Assembly: GCA_017495105.1 (NCBI GenBank)
Contig: JAFEIL010000127.1
Location: forward strand, 1-37,273
Reading direction: 5' to 3'
DNA: 37,273 nucleotides
Source: Emticicia sp.
GTDB lineage: Bacteria; Bacteroidota; Bacteroidia; Cytophagales; Spirosomataceae
Below, piece after piece: positions 1-7,548 of the stretch; within the stretch, counting starts at the first letter, position 1; each line of letters begins with the position of its first letter. The notes below the pieces were generated by a model. The model was not told where the DNA came from and did no database searches. It saw only the letters and a list, made by a program, of their open reading frames with translations. Both the position numbers and the translations under genes were made by a program.

Positions 1-136
1 GCAAATAATACTAAGCCTTGAATTTATAATAAGGATGCAAAGTTCTAAAGAAATATTATTATTATTATTAAAATCATAACTTTTTTATCTATCGGAAATT
101 GGCTTTAGATACATAAATCGACAATTAAAAACTTAT
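1..136. other. Window-edge intergenic region with ATT microsatellite
   Basis: No coding region is supported here. It is very A+T-rich and contains an uninterrupted run of about six ATT triplets near 53-70. It is presumably the upstream region of the glycosyltransferase gene starting at 137. I could not find a convincing -33/-7 pair on the plus strand. Confidence 0.5.
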
Positions 137-1783
137 ATGACCAAAACATATTCTGCTATACTTTCTATTATTTTCTTAGGTATTTGTTTTTATTTTCCGT
201 TTTTGGGAGGTGTGCATCTTTTTGATTGGGATGAGATAAACTTTGCCGAATCGGCTCGAGAAATGATTCTTACGGGCAACTATAGTCGAGTACAAATTAA
301 TTTTAAGCCTTTTTGGGAAAAACCTCCACTGTTTTTATGGATGCAAACCGCAGCAATGCACCTTTTTGGTATCAATGAGTTTGCTGCACGCTTTCCGAAT
401 GCTTGTGTAGGAGTAATCACTCTTTTGACTTTATTTTTAATTGGTAAAAAACTCAAAGATAATACATTCGGATTTATCTGGGCTTTGATGTATTTGGGGG
501 CTTTTACGCCACATCTTTATTTCAAATCCGGCATTATTGACCCAACTTTTAATCTGTGTATATTTTTAGGCATTTATTTCTTTTTTAGAGCAAAAATTGA
601 GCAAAATAAATCCTTACAAAATACACTTTTTGCCGGAGTATTTGTCGGGCTGGCAATTCTAACAAAAGGGCCGGTTGGAGGACTTATTTGGGGTTTAACT
701 GTGTTTTTCTACTTATTATTCACCCGATTTAAAGAAACAATAAACTGGAAAGAAATACTTGTTTTTGCATTAAGTTGCACGCTTATTGCTTCAATTTGGT
801 TTGCCAATGAGTTGGTGAACAATGGCTTTTGGTTTATCAACGAATTTATTACTTATCAAGTACGGCTTTTCAGTACACCTGATGCTGGTCATGGACAACC
901 GTTCTATTATCATTTTGTGGTTGTACTGATTGGCTGTTTCCCAATTTCGATTTTTGCCATTCGAGCTTTTACTTATAATCACGCCAAAATTGACAGTGCT
1001 TCTACCGAACTAACCGCCTTCGTTCCGTGGATGAAAACTACTTTTTGGGTAGTCATGATTTTGTTTAGCATCGTTACGACTAAGATTGTGCATTATTCGT
1101 CAATGTCCTATTTTCCAGTTTCTTTTTTGGCAGCTAAATTTCTTTATGATTGGCTTAATGAGCGAGCTACTTGGAACAAATGGGTGAGTTTTGGGATTCT
1201 CTCAATTGGTTTTATACTGTCTTTAATCTTGGCAGCTGTGCCTTATGTAGGAATGCACACGAAAGAGATTATTCCTTATATAAAAGACCCGTTTGCAGTA
1301 AAAAATCTCGAAGCAGTGGTTGAATGGCACATTTACGAAATGTTTATTGGCATTGTTTATTTTGCGGTTATTATTTTTGCTGTAGTTTTTCTACGAAAAC
1401 AGAGTAAAAAGGCTTTCATTTTTACACTTTCGTTGGCTACTGCGGTTTGTTTGTTTTTGTTTGGAGCGATTGTAGTTCCAAAAATCGAACGCTATACGCA
1501 GGGGGCTGCAATTGATTTTTATGAATCTAAACGTGGACAAGATGTATATATGCATGTCTTAGGCTTTAAAAGTTATGCTCATTTGTTTTATTTTCAGAAA
1601 CCCATTTCAAAGGTTTCTGCTGAAAAAGGCGAAGCTTTTGAAGATTGGCTTTTGAATGGAAAAATTGATAAACCTGTGTTTTTCGTAACGAAGTTTGATC
1701 GCTACGAAGAATACCGAAATCACCCGAATTTAGAATTGATTAAAGAAGAAAATGGGTTTGTCTTCTTAAAACGTCGAAAATGA
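137..1783 (+). CDS. Glycosyltransferase family 39 (ArnT/PMT_2-like) membrane protein
   Basis: 548-residue polytopic membrane protein. GT39/PMT_2 enzymes move a sugar from a polyprenyl-phosphate carrier to an acceptor (lipid A, protein or glycan) on the outer face of the inner membrane. The N-terminus has one transmembrane helix (about 7-28) followed by DWDEINFAE (residues 30-38), the acidic first-loop motif of the ArnT/PMT fold. Then comes FWEKPPLFLW near 59-68, a typical 'KPPL' motif of the family. About ten further hydrophobic helices follow, and a soluble C-terminal domain of roughly 90 residues. ATG start at 137. It lies 56 nt upstream of coaX on the same strand, so co-transcription is possible but there is no functional link. 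The acceptor cannot be told from sequence. The nearest envelope gene is waaA, about 8 kb away, so an LPS-modifying role is only a guess. Confidence 0.82.
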   Translation: MTKTYSAILSIIFLGICFYFPFLGGVHLFDWDEINFAESAREMILTGNYSRVQINFKPFWEKPPLFLWMQTAAMHLFGINEFAARFPNACVGVITLLTLFLIGKKLKDNTFGFIWALMYLGAFTPHLYFKSGIIDPTFNLCIFLGIYFFFRAKIEQNKSLQNTLFAGVFVGLAILTKGPVGGLIWGLTVFFYLLFTRFKETINWKEILVFALSCTLIASIWFANELVNNGFWFINEFITYQVRLFSTPDAGHGQPFYYHFVVVLIGCFPISIFAIRAFTYNHAKIDSASTELTAFVPWMKTTFWVVMILFSIVTTKIVHYSSMSYFPVSFLAAKFLYDWLNERATWNKWVSFGILSIGFILSLILAAVPYVGMHTKEIIPYIKDPFAVKNLEAVVEWHIYEMFIGIVYFAVIIFAVVFLRKQSKKAFIFTLSLATAVCLFLFGAIVVPKIERYTQGAAIDFYESKRGQDVYMHVLGFKSYAHLFYFQKPISKVSAEKGEAFEDWLLNGKIDKPVFFVTKFDRYEEYRNHPNLELIKEENGFVFLKRRK

Positions 1784-1839
1784 CACTAAAAACTTGTTTT
1801 TGAAATAAAATTTGAAAAATTAAGAAGATTTAGCAAACT

Positions 1840-2640
1840 TTGGCTATAAAAAAACTAACATTGACAAATAACGCAGCACATTTACTAGTCATTGACGTTG
1901 GCAATACCGATGCCACTTTTGGGATTTTCAATGGAGAAAACCTTCTTCATAACTTTAGGATAAAATCGCTTAAAGACGAAAATTATGTTTATTTTGAATA
2001 TCGTTTTCGTCAGTATTTTCTCGAAAACAACCTTCGCTTTGCCGATGTCACTAAAGTTGTTTTGAGTAGCGTTGTGCCTCCGCTCACACCCGTTTTCAAA
2101 TCTTTAATTCAAAATTTGTTTGGCATAGACCCAATCATTGTCAATGCGTACATATTCCCGACTTTAACGATTTCGATTGATAATCCTGACGAAATCGGCA
2201 GTGATTTGGTAGCAAATGCCGTAGCAGCTTATACTAAATATGGCAGAAACTGCGTAGTAGTTGATTTCGGAACGGCTCTTACTTTTACGGTTGTTTCGGC
2301 CGAAGGAAAAGTATTGGGAGTATCGATTGCTCCAGGTTTACGAACAGCCGTAAAGGCCTTGTTTTCAAATACTGCTCAATTGCCCGAAGTTCCACTTGAA
2401 TTACCGACGTCAGTTCTGGGCAAAAACTCAGTTCATGCCATTCAGTCGGGCATTTTGTGGGGTTATGAAGGTTTGGTGAAAAATATGATTCAAAAAGTAA
2501 GAGCCGAACTCGGTGGCGATTGTATTGCGATTGCAACGGGTGGACTTTCTTCGATTATTTCGACATTAAAAGATGAATTTGTTGAGGTAAATAGAGAATT
2601 GACACTCGAAGGTTTGCGAATAATTGGAGAAGGTAGATAA
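1840..2640 (+). CDS. coaX: Type III pantothenate kinase
   Basis: 266 residues. CoaX phosphorylates pantothenate with ATP, the first step of coenzyme A synthesis, and belongs to the ASKHA fold; the type III enzyme is typically K+-dependent and not feedback-inhibited by CoA. Visible motifs are the phosphate-1 loop DVGNT (19-23), EIGSDLVANAVAAY (118-131) carrying the catalytic Asp, and VVDFGTALTF (140-149), the phosphate-2 loop. Most CoaX proteins have an Arg after the catalytic Asp (GxDR); here it is Leu (GSDL). The start is TTG at 1840: an in-frame TAG lies at 1831 and no ATG lies between it and the conserved core. A second TTG at 1861 is an alternative and would remove seven residues. It sits between the GT39 gene and nadC, all rightward, so two cofactor genes are neighbours. 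Confidence 0.92.
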   Translation: MAIKKLTLTNNAAHLLVIDVGNTDATFGIFNGENLLHNFRIKSLKDENYVYFEYRFRQYFLENNLRFADVTKVVLSSVVPPLTPVFKSLIQNLFGIDPIIVNAYIFPTLTISIDNPDEIGSDLVANAVAAYTKYGRNCVVVDFGTALTFTVVSAEGKVLGVSIAPGLRTAVKALFSNTAQLPEVPLELPTSVLGKNSVHAIQSGILWGYEGLVKNMIQKVRAELGGDCIAIATGGLSSIISTLKDEFVEVNRELTLEGLRIIGEGR

Positions 2641-2690
2641 TCTGCAATCCAAAGTCAAAAAAGTATCATTTTACAGTGCAAGATTTCGTC

Positions 2691-2713
2691 GGAACGTCCA
2701 AATTGGACGTTCC
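2691..2713. repeat. Perfect 23-nt palindrome between coaX and nadC
   Basis: GGAACGTCCAA and its exact reverse complement flank a single central A. As RNA it could fold into a 9-bp stem with a 5-nt loop. No T-tract follows, so it is a poor intrinsic terminator. It may be an operator or a dispersed intergenic repeat. Confidence 0.6.
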
Positions 2714-2753
2714 TCTCAATAATATTCCACAAAATTTATTAGATTGAAAAAAC

Positions 2754-3605
2754 ATGAAATTAGATAAAAGAGCAATTACAAAATTTATAAAAGCAGCTCT
2801 TGCCGAAGATGTTGGTGATGGCGACCATACTTCGCTTTCAACTGTGCCGGCCGATGCCATTGGCAAAGCCAAACTTTTGGTTAAAGATGAGGGAACTTTG
2901 GCAGGTGTAGAATTGGCCAAAATGATTTTTAAGATTGTAGATAAAGACCTAAAAGTGCAGGTGCTTATCAAAGATGGCAATCCTGTAAAATATGGTGATA
3001 TTGCATTTTATGTAGAAGGCCGTGACCGCTCGATTCTAACTGCTGAACGTTTGGTGCTGAATTGTATGCAACGCATGAGCGGAATTGCCACCACAACCAA
3101 ACAAGTAGTTAAACTATTGGAAGGCACAAAGACGAAAGTTTTGGATACTCGAAAGACTACACCTTGTTTCAGAATGATTGAAAAATGGGGCGTACAGATT
3201 GGTGGAGGCGTCAATCATCGTTTTGGGCTTTTTGACATGATTTTGATAAAAGATAACCACGTTGATTATGCAGGAGGTATCAAAAATGCTCTCAATGCAG
3301 CTCATGAATACTTAAAATCAACTGGAAAGGATTTGCCGATTGAAATTGAAGTGCGTAATATTGCCGAACTCCAAGAAGCTCTCGAAATTGGCGGTGTTGT
3401 GCGTATCATGCTCGATAATTTTAGTTATGAAAATATCCGTGAAGCCATCAAAATAGTTGATGGACGTTTCCCGTTGGAGGCATCAGGTAATATTTCACCT
3501 AAAAATGTACGAGAATATGCCGATTGTGGCGTTGACTACGTTTCGATGGGTTTTTTAACACACTCGGCCAAAAGTTTGGATTTGAGCTTGAAGGCAGTGA
3601 AATAA
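2754..3605 (+). CDS. nadC: Nicotinate-nucleotide pyrophosphorylase (quinolinate phosphoribosyltransferase)
   Basis: 283 residues, the usual length for NadC. It converts quinolinate plus PRPP to nicotinate mononucleotide, CO2 and PPi in de novo NAD synthesis. Characteristic stretches are EDVGDGDHTS (18-27), LNCMQRMSGIAT (102-113), DTRKTTPCFR (131-140), which binds quinolinate and phosphate, HRFGLFDMILIKDNH (155-169), the acidic EVR (199-201), D221, and EASGNI (242-247) near the PRPP-phosphate site. The ATG at 2754 fits the family N-terminus. It follows coaX by 113 nt with a palindrome between them, and ends just before a strong bidirectional terminator. No nadA or nadB is in the window, so the rest of the pathway must be elsewhere. 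Confidence 0.96.
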   Translation: MKLDKRAITKFIKAALAEDVGDGDHTSLSTVPADAIGKAKLLVKDEGTLAGVELAKMIFKIVDKDLKVQVLIKDGNPVKYGDIAFYVEGRDRSILTAERLVLNCMQRMSGIATTTKQVVKLLEGTKTKVLDTRKTTPCFRMIEKWGVQIGGGVNHRFGLFDMILIKDNHVDYAGGIKNALNAAHEYLKSTGKDLPIEIEVRNIAELQEALEIGGVVRIMLDNFSYENIREAIKIVDGRFPLEASGNISPKNVREYADCGVDYVSMGFLTHSAKSLDLSLKAVK

Positions 3606-3629
3606 TCTTGCTTCAAAAGTCGAAGATTC

Positions 3630-3677
3630 ATAAATAAGAAAGGTCTTTTGGCGTACCAAAAGACCTTTCTTATTTAT
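3630..3677. terminator. Bidirectional intrinsic terminator between nadC and the S8 peptidase gene
   Basis: A perfect 22-bp inverted repeat with a CGTA loop (3652-3655). The stem core is AGGTCTTTTGG/CCAAAAGACCT with A/T-rich outer flanks that supply a U-tract in both directions. It lies between two convergent genes (nadC ends at 3605, the peptidase at 3694) and would stop transcription from both sides. Confidence 0.92.
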
Positions 3678-3693
3678 ATTTTTAATCAAAAAA

Positions 3694-5283
3694 TCACTTC
3701 ATTTCCATTGCCATTTTTACGGCACTGTAAGCATTAACGATTCCGCCAGTAGCTGATAAATCTTCAAACTTTACAATTTCGTCGCTACCGGGCTTTTTCA
3801 CTCTTAAATCTGGCACTTTTACCGATGATTCTAAGATGATTTTCTTGATTTGAGCCGACGTTAGGTTCGGAAAATATGATTTCAATAAGGCAGCAACACC
3901 AGTTGTTGCTGGCGAAGCCATACTTGTTCCGCTTTTCTCTTCATATTTAGAACCTGGTACAGTTGAATAAATATCTACACCTGGAGCAAAAACATCTACG
4001 TTTTTCTTGCCATAATTACTAAATGTAGCTACAGCATCGGCATCTGGTTTCCAAGACAATGCTCCAACTGAAATCCAGTTTTCGGCAACACTACCATTTG
4101 CATAAGTATCATTCGGAAACTGAGGGTCAGTATCCATGTCTGAATTATCGTTTCCTGCCGCCGCAATCAACAATACACCTTTAGATTGTGCATATTTTAC
4201 GGCATCATCAACCCATTTTTTCTCAGGTGAATATTTTTTACCAAAACTCATATTAATAATTTCGGCACCATTATCAGTAGCATAACGAATAGCGTTTGCT
4301 ACATCTTTGTCACGCTCGTCACCATCGGGTACAGTACGAACAACCATTAGCTTCACATCGTTGCAGACACCCATGATACCCAATTTATTATTCCGGTTTG
4401 CCCCAACAATACCAGCCACATGCGAGCCGTGCATGGCATCTGGACCAGTTACTTCATTATTACCATACTCGCCATACTCGAGTTTTTTAGGATTATCGTT
4501 TACCACTTTACGGGCATCAAAATCAAGGTTGTAATTGTACTTCAATTCATTTTCAAAATGCTCGGCAGCTTCTTTAATATCAGCACCTGTTGCACCCAAC
4601 TCAAAGAATTTTTCAAAGGTTTTCTTGGCTGCTCTTACCTTGCGGTCGGCTTGACTTTCGTCAATACCTTTGATGGCTGCTTGGGTAAGACTTTCCACTT
4701 TCAGAAAATCTTTCAATATCATCTCCGACTCTACATAATTTATATAAAGTTGCTTATAAATCGTGGCATATTCCTCATTTTCTGCTTTTTTCTCATCATA
4801 CTCTTTTTGCAAAGTCTGTAATAATTCATAATCAGCTTTGTTTTTACTAATCAATTTTTTCGATGGTTTATCGCCAAATTTTTCTTTTAATTGCTTCAAA
4901 ACTCTGGTCATTTCAAGTTGTTCGTGGTTAACATCAGTACCATCTTTTCCACCCAAAAAATCCCATCCATTAATATCATCAATGAAACCATTCTTATCGT
5001 CATCTTTGCCGTTTCCAACAATTTCTTTGGTATTTACCCAGAGTTTATCTTTCAAATCTTCGTGGTTTACATCAGTTCCACCATCAATGATTGCCACGAC
5101 TACTGGCTTAGTTTTTTTATCTTTCAGCAACTCATTATAGGCACGCTCCACACTCATTCCGCGAACACCATCTTTCTCAAAATCAAGGTTAAACCAATTA
5201 AGTTTAGTTTTTAGTTCTTGTGCATTTGTTTGAAGAAGAAACGAGGAAATTAGAATCGAAAAAAGGATTTTTTTCATTTGCAT
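3694..5283 (-). CDS. Secreted subtilisin-like serine peptidase (family S8)
   Basis: 529 residues with an N-terminal signal peptide (hydrophobic segment about 6-20, ending TNAQ), so exported; there is no clear lipobox Cys. The catalytic triad is visible: Asp67 in AIIDGGTD, His285 in HGSHVAG, Ser454 in GTSMASP, with the oxyanion Asn378 in AAAGNDN. Between Asp and His there is an insert of about 170 residues (roughly 112-280), rich in Lys and Glu and predicted helical, much longer than in classical subtilisins. There is no recognisable C-terminal sorting domain; the protein ends soon after the catalytic core. The start could be Met1 or Met3 (MKK). The gene is leftward, after the PLP-enzyme gene with 110 nt between them, and ends at the bidirectional terminator. 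The substrate is unknown. Confidence 0.9.
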   Translation of the reverse strand: MQMKKILFSILISSFLLQTNAQELKTKLNWFNLDFEKDGVRGMSVERAYNELLKDKKTKPVVVAIIDGGTDVNHEDLKDKLWVNTKEIVGNGKDDDKNGFIDDINGWDFLGGKDGTDVNHEQLEMTRVLKQLKEKFGDKPSKKLISKNKADYELLQTLQKEYDEKKAENEEYATIYKQLYINYVESEMILKDFLKVESLTQAAIKGIDESQADRKVRAAKKTFEKFFELGATGADIKEAAEHFENELKYNYNLDFDARKVVNDNPKKLEYGEYGNNEVTGPDAMHGSHVAGIVGANRNNKLGIMGVCNDVKLMVVRTVPDGDERDKDVANAIRYATDNGAEIINMSFGKKYSPEKKWVDDAVKYAQSKGVLLIAAAGNDNSDMDTDPQFPNDTYANGSVAENWISVGALSWKPDADAVATFSNYGKKNVDVFAPGVDIYSTVPGSKYEEKSGTSMASPATTGVAALLKSYFPNLTSAQIKKIILESSVKVPDLRVKKPGSDEIVKFEDLSATGGIVNAYSAVKMAMEMK

Positions 5284-5393
5284 AAATTTTGTTTTTTAGA
5301 AAAAGCATCTTTTGTGAATATCAATGCTTCGATGATGAATAAACTGCGAATAAAACGAATAAGTTTGATATATATTTAAGCTCTAATTAGGTA

Positions 5394-6539
5394 TTATTGA
5401 AAGGCTTGAATGAAATCTGCTATTAAATCTTCAATATTTTCGATTCCTACCGAAATACGCAATAAATTTTCGGGGCTGCTTGAGTGAGTTCCTTCCACCG
5501 AAAAACGGTGTTCGATTAAACTTTCTACCCCACCCAAACTTGTTGCATGTTTGAAAATCTTAAGTTTAGATGCCAATTCCATGGCTTCTTTTTGTCCACC
5601 TTTCACCAAAACAGACATCATTCCACCAAAGCACGGAACACCGTCCGCATTACACATCTGTTTTTTAGCGACTTTATGATATTCGTTAGATTTTAAACCA
5701 GGGTAATTTACCTTTTCGATTTGTGGTTGGGCTTCTAAAAAAGTGGCCAATCTCATAGCATTTTGAGCATGAACAGGCATTCTGATTGCAAAAGTCGATA
5801 AACTTCGACTCAATAACCAACAATCAAAAGGTGATGGAACAGCTCCACCAACGGTCTGGAAGGTGCGGATAGCCGCCCCCGCCCCCAAAGAGGGGGCTGG
5901 TGGGAGTATAACAACACCTCCCAAAATATCAGAATGACCGCCAAAATATTTGGTAGTTGAGTGCATAATTAGGTCAACACCAAACTCAAAAGGTCGGGTG
6001 AAAAATGGTGTTGCCCAAGTATTATCGCAGGCAACCAAGATATTTTTTGCTTTGGCTATTTTCACAACCGCCTGAATATCAGTAATTTTCAAACTCGGAT
6101 TTGATGGTGTTTCTATCCAAATCAGTTTAGTGTTTTTCTTAATCGCTCGCTTGATTGCTCCCAAATCGGTCATATCAACGGCCGTGCAAGTCAGCCCGAA
6201 ATTGGCATAGAGATTATCAATAATAACTTTTGTATTATAATAAATATCATCGGGCAGAATCACGTGGGTATTTCCACCCAACGAATGAAAAATACTCATC
6301 GTAGCAGCTTGACCCGATGCAAAAGCAATGGCTTCGCTCCCACCTTCAAGAGCAGCCAGTTTTTCCTCTAATGCTCGTCGGTTAGGGTTCGATGCACGAG
6401 TATAAATATCTCTACCTTCTAAGATACTGCCATCTTCGGCACGCTCGAAAGTGGTAGATAGAATTAAAGGAGAAACAACTGCCCCCGTAGTTGGGTCGCT
6501 GTGATTTCCTGCGTGAATCGCAAGAGTTTCGATTTTCAT
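5394..6539 (-). CDS. Cys/Met-metabolism PLP enzyme (cystathionine gamma-synthase/lyase-like)
   Basis: 381 residues. Trans-sulfuration enzymes of PLP fold type I interconvert cysteine, cystathionine, homocysteine and homoserine esters. Visible features: YTRASNPNR (46-54), ASGQAATMS (74-82), the cofactor Asp in CDNTWATP (171-178), the PLP Lys197 in HSTTKYFGGHSD, VPSPFDCWL (234-242), and the C-terminal SLGGVESLIEH. The exact reaction (gamma-synthase, gamma-lyase or sulfhydrylase) cannot be fixed from sequence. Two odd stretches stand out: a G+C-rich palindromic segment read as LPPAPSLGAGAA (212-223), and a Cys-containing stretch MCNADGVPC (295-303) where relatives usually have a short link. Both are on the surface side of known motifs, so the enzyme may still work. 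The gene is divergent from argB, with a good promoter directly upstream. Confidence 0.9.
   Translation of the reverse strand: MKIETLAIHAGNHSDPTTGAVVSPLILSTTFERAEDGSILEGRDIYTRASNPNRRALEEKLAALEGGSEAIAFASGQAATMSIFHSLGGNTHVILPDDIYYNTKVIIDNLYANFGLTCTAVDMTDLGAIKRAIKKNTKLIWIETPSNPSLKITDIQAVVKIAKAKNILVACDNTWATPFFTRPFEFGVDLIMHSTTKYFGGHSDILGGVVILPPAPSLGAGAAIRTFQTVGGAVPSPFDCWLLSRSLSTFAIRMPVHAQNAMRLATFLEAQPQIEKVNYPGLKSNEYHKVAKKQMCNADGVPCFGGMMSVLVKGGQKEAMELASKLKIFKHATSLGGVESLIEHRFSVEGTHSSSPENLLRISVGIENIEDLIADFIQAFQ
5873..5905. repeat. G+C-rich palindromic element carried in frame inside the PLP-enzyme gene
   Basis: The core is GCCCCC, AAAGA, GGGGGC at 5881-5897, a perfect 6-bp inverted repeat with a 5-nt loop, flanked by further C-rich and G-rich sequence. 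It is far richer in G+C than the surrounding gene. It encodes the proline/glycine/alanine-rich stretch at residues about 212-223 of the PLP enzyme, where relatives have an ordinary charged helix. It resembles the short palindromic repeats found between genes in many Bacteroidetes, here fixed inside a reading frame. Exact element ends cannot be set without other copies. Confidence 0.6.
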
Positions 6540-6566
6540 TTTGTAATTTTGTATTATTAAAGTTTA

Positions 6567-6596
6567 CAAATATAAGTAAAAGCCTATAATTTTCAA
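6567..6596 (-). promoter_or_regulatory. Promoter of the PLP-enzyme gene
   Basis: On the minus strand TTG (6596-6594), a 19-nt spacer, then TATATTTG (6574-6567) match the Bacteroidetes -33/-7 consensus exactly. The start codon at 6539 lies about 28 nt downstream of the -7 box. Confidence 0.72.
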
Positions 6597-6641
6597 GGAA
6601 GACTTCGCTAAGCGACATTCACTTTGAGCGAAGTCTTCCTT
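6595..6641. repeat. 15-bp inverted repeat in the divergent PLP-enzyme/argB promoter region
   Basis: AAGGAAGACTTCGCT (6595-6609) is repeated as its perfect reverse complement at 6627-6641 across a 17-nt spacer. It touches the -33 box of the leftward promoter and ends 11 nt before the argB ATG. Between divergent genes it cannot serve as a terminator. It may be a regulator-binding site, an RNA hairpin in the argB leader, or a mobile repeat. Confidence 0.6.
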
Positions 6642-6652
6642 CATACAGATAT

Positions 6653-7435
6653 ATGAAACTCAACATCATCAAAATCGGAGGAAATGTAATTGATAATCCT
6701 CGCTTATGTAAAAAATTCCTCGAAGATTTTGCTGCACTCGAAGGCTCAAAAATTTTAATTCACGGAGGAGGAAAAATTGCCACAAAAATTGCAGTAAAAC
6801 TCGATGTAGAAACCAAAATGGTTGATGGCCGCAGAATTACTGATTTACCAATGCTCGAAGTAGTAACGATGGTCTATGGCGGGCTCGTAAACAAGCAAAT
6901 TGTGGCACAATTACAGGCTCTCGGCTGCAATGCTCTTGGACTTACTGGTGCTGATGGTGGTGTGATTTTGGCAAAAAAGCGTGTCGTAAAAGACATTGAC
7001 TACGGCTACGTAGGCGATATAGAAAAGGTTGATAATAAGCTGATTGACAGCTTTTTGCAGAATAATTTAACACCAATATTTGCTCCGCTGACCTTTGATA
7101 AAGAAGGAAATATGCTCAATACGAATGCCGATACGCAAGCATCGTCGGTAGCAGTAGCGATGGCCGAGCAGTATGAAGTAAATCTAATTTACTGTTTTGA
7201 AAAAAAAGGTGTACTTTCGGATCCAGATGATGATAACTCGGTAATTCCGCAACTTACGCCAAGCATTTATGCCGATTATAAGGCTTCGGGGGCAATTAAC
7301 GCCGGCATGATTCCGAAACTTGATAATGCTTTTGCGGCACTTCAAAGAGGCGTTGCGAAAGTAACGATTTGCCACGCTGAAGAATTAAAACAAGCCGTTG
7401 CCGAAGGCACACGGGGAACACAAATTATTATGTAA
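6653..7435 (+). CDS. argB: Acetylglutamate kinase (amino-acid kinase family)
   Basis: 260 residues, typical for ArgB. It phosphorylates N-acetylglutamate with ATP, the second step of arginine synthesis. Signatures are IIKIGGN at the N-terminus (5-11, Lys7 being the conserved phosphate-stabilising lysine), ILIHGGGK (34-41), the substrate-loop residues near VDGRRIT (57-63), GLTGADGGVI (96-105), and NTNADTQASSVA (156-167), with K222 in GMIPKLDNA (218-226). There is no N-terminal extension like that of arginine-inhibited hexameric enzymes. Some Bacteroidetes, such as Bacteroides fragilis, use succinylated rather than acetylated intermediates; the sequence alone does not decide which applies. It is followed after 113 nt by an argE-like deacetylase, which supports an arginine-pathway role. 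The argC, argD and argF genes are not in the window. Confidence 0.94.
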   Translation: MKLNIIKIGGNVIDNPRLCKKFLEDFAALEGSKILIHGGGKIATKIAVKLDVETKMVDGRRITDLPMLEVVTMVYGGLVNKQIVAQLQALGCNALGLTGADGGVILAKKRVVKDIDYGYVGDIEKVDNKLIDSFLQNNLTPIFAPLTFDKEGNMLNTNADTQASSVAVAMAEQYEVNLIYCFEKKGVLSDPDDDNSVIPQLTPSIYADYKASGAINAGMIPKLDNAFAALQRGVAKVTICHAEELKQAVAEGTRGTQIIM

Positions 7436-7436
7436 G

Positions 7437-7540
7437 CAGTCGGCTATCAGCAAGCGGCTGTCAAACTAAAAAAATAAAAAATATTAACAATCGCAATGTT
7501 TTTGGTTATGCCGAAAGCCGATTGCCGACCACCGAAAGCC
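7437..7540. repeat. Inverted GCCGA-type repeats flanking the argB-argE gap
   Basis: The left copy (about 7437-7462, CAGTCGGCTATCAGCAAGCG onward) and the reverse complement of the right copy (about 7508-7540) share the pattern GTCGGC-ATC-GC-CGGC. The middle is plain A/T-rich sequence. Such GCCGA/TCGGC repeats look like dispersed intergenic elements. The right copy runs into the weak TTG-started extension of the next reading frame and so argues against that start. Confidence 0.45.
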
Positions 7541-7548
7541 AAAATCCT

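Noticed and set aside
53-71. ATT triplet run as a CRISPR or tandem regulatory array
   Set aside because: It is a simple microsatellite; no repeat-spacer pattern is visible here or elsewhere in the window.
4420-4821. 133-residue open frame on the plus strand within the S8 peptidase gene
   Set aside because: It lies fully antisense to a gene with a clear catalytic triad and encodes a low-complexity hydrophobic sequence; a shadow frame.
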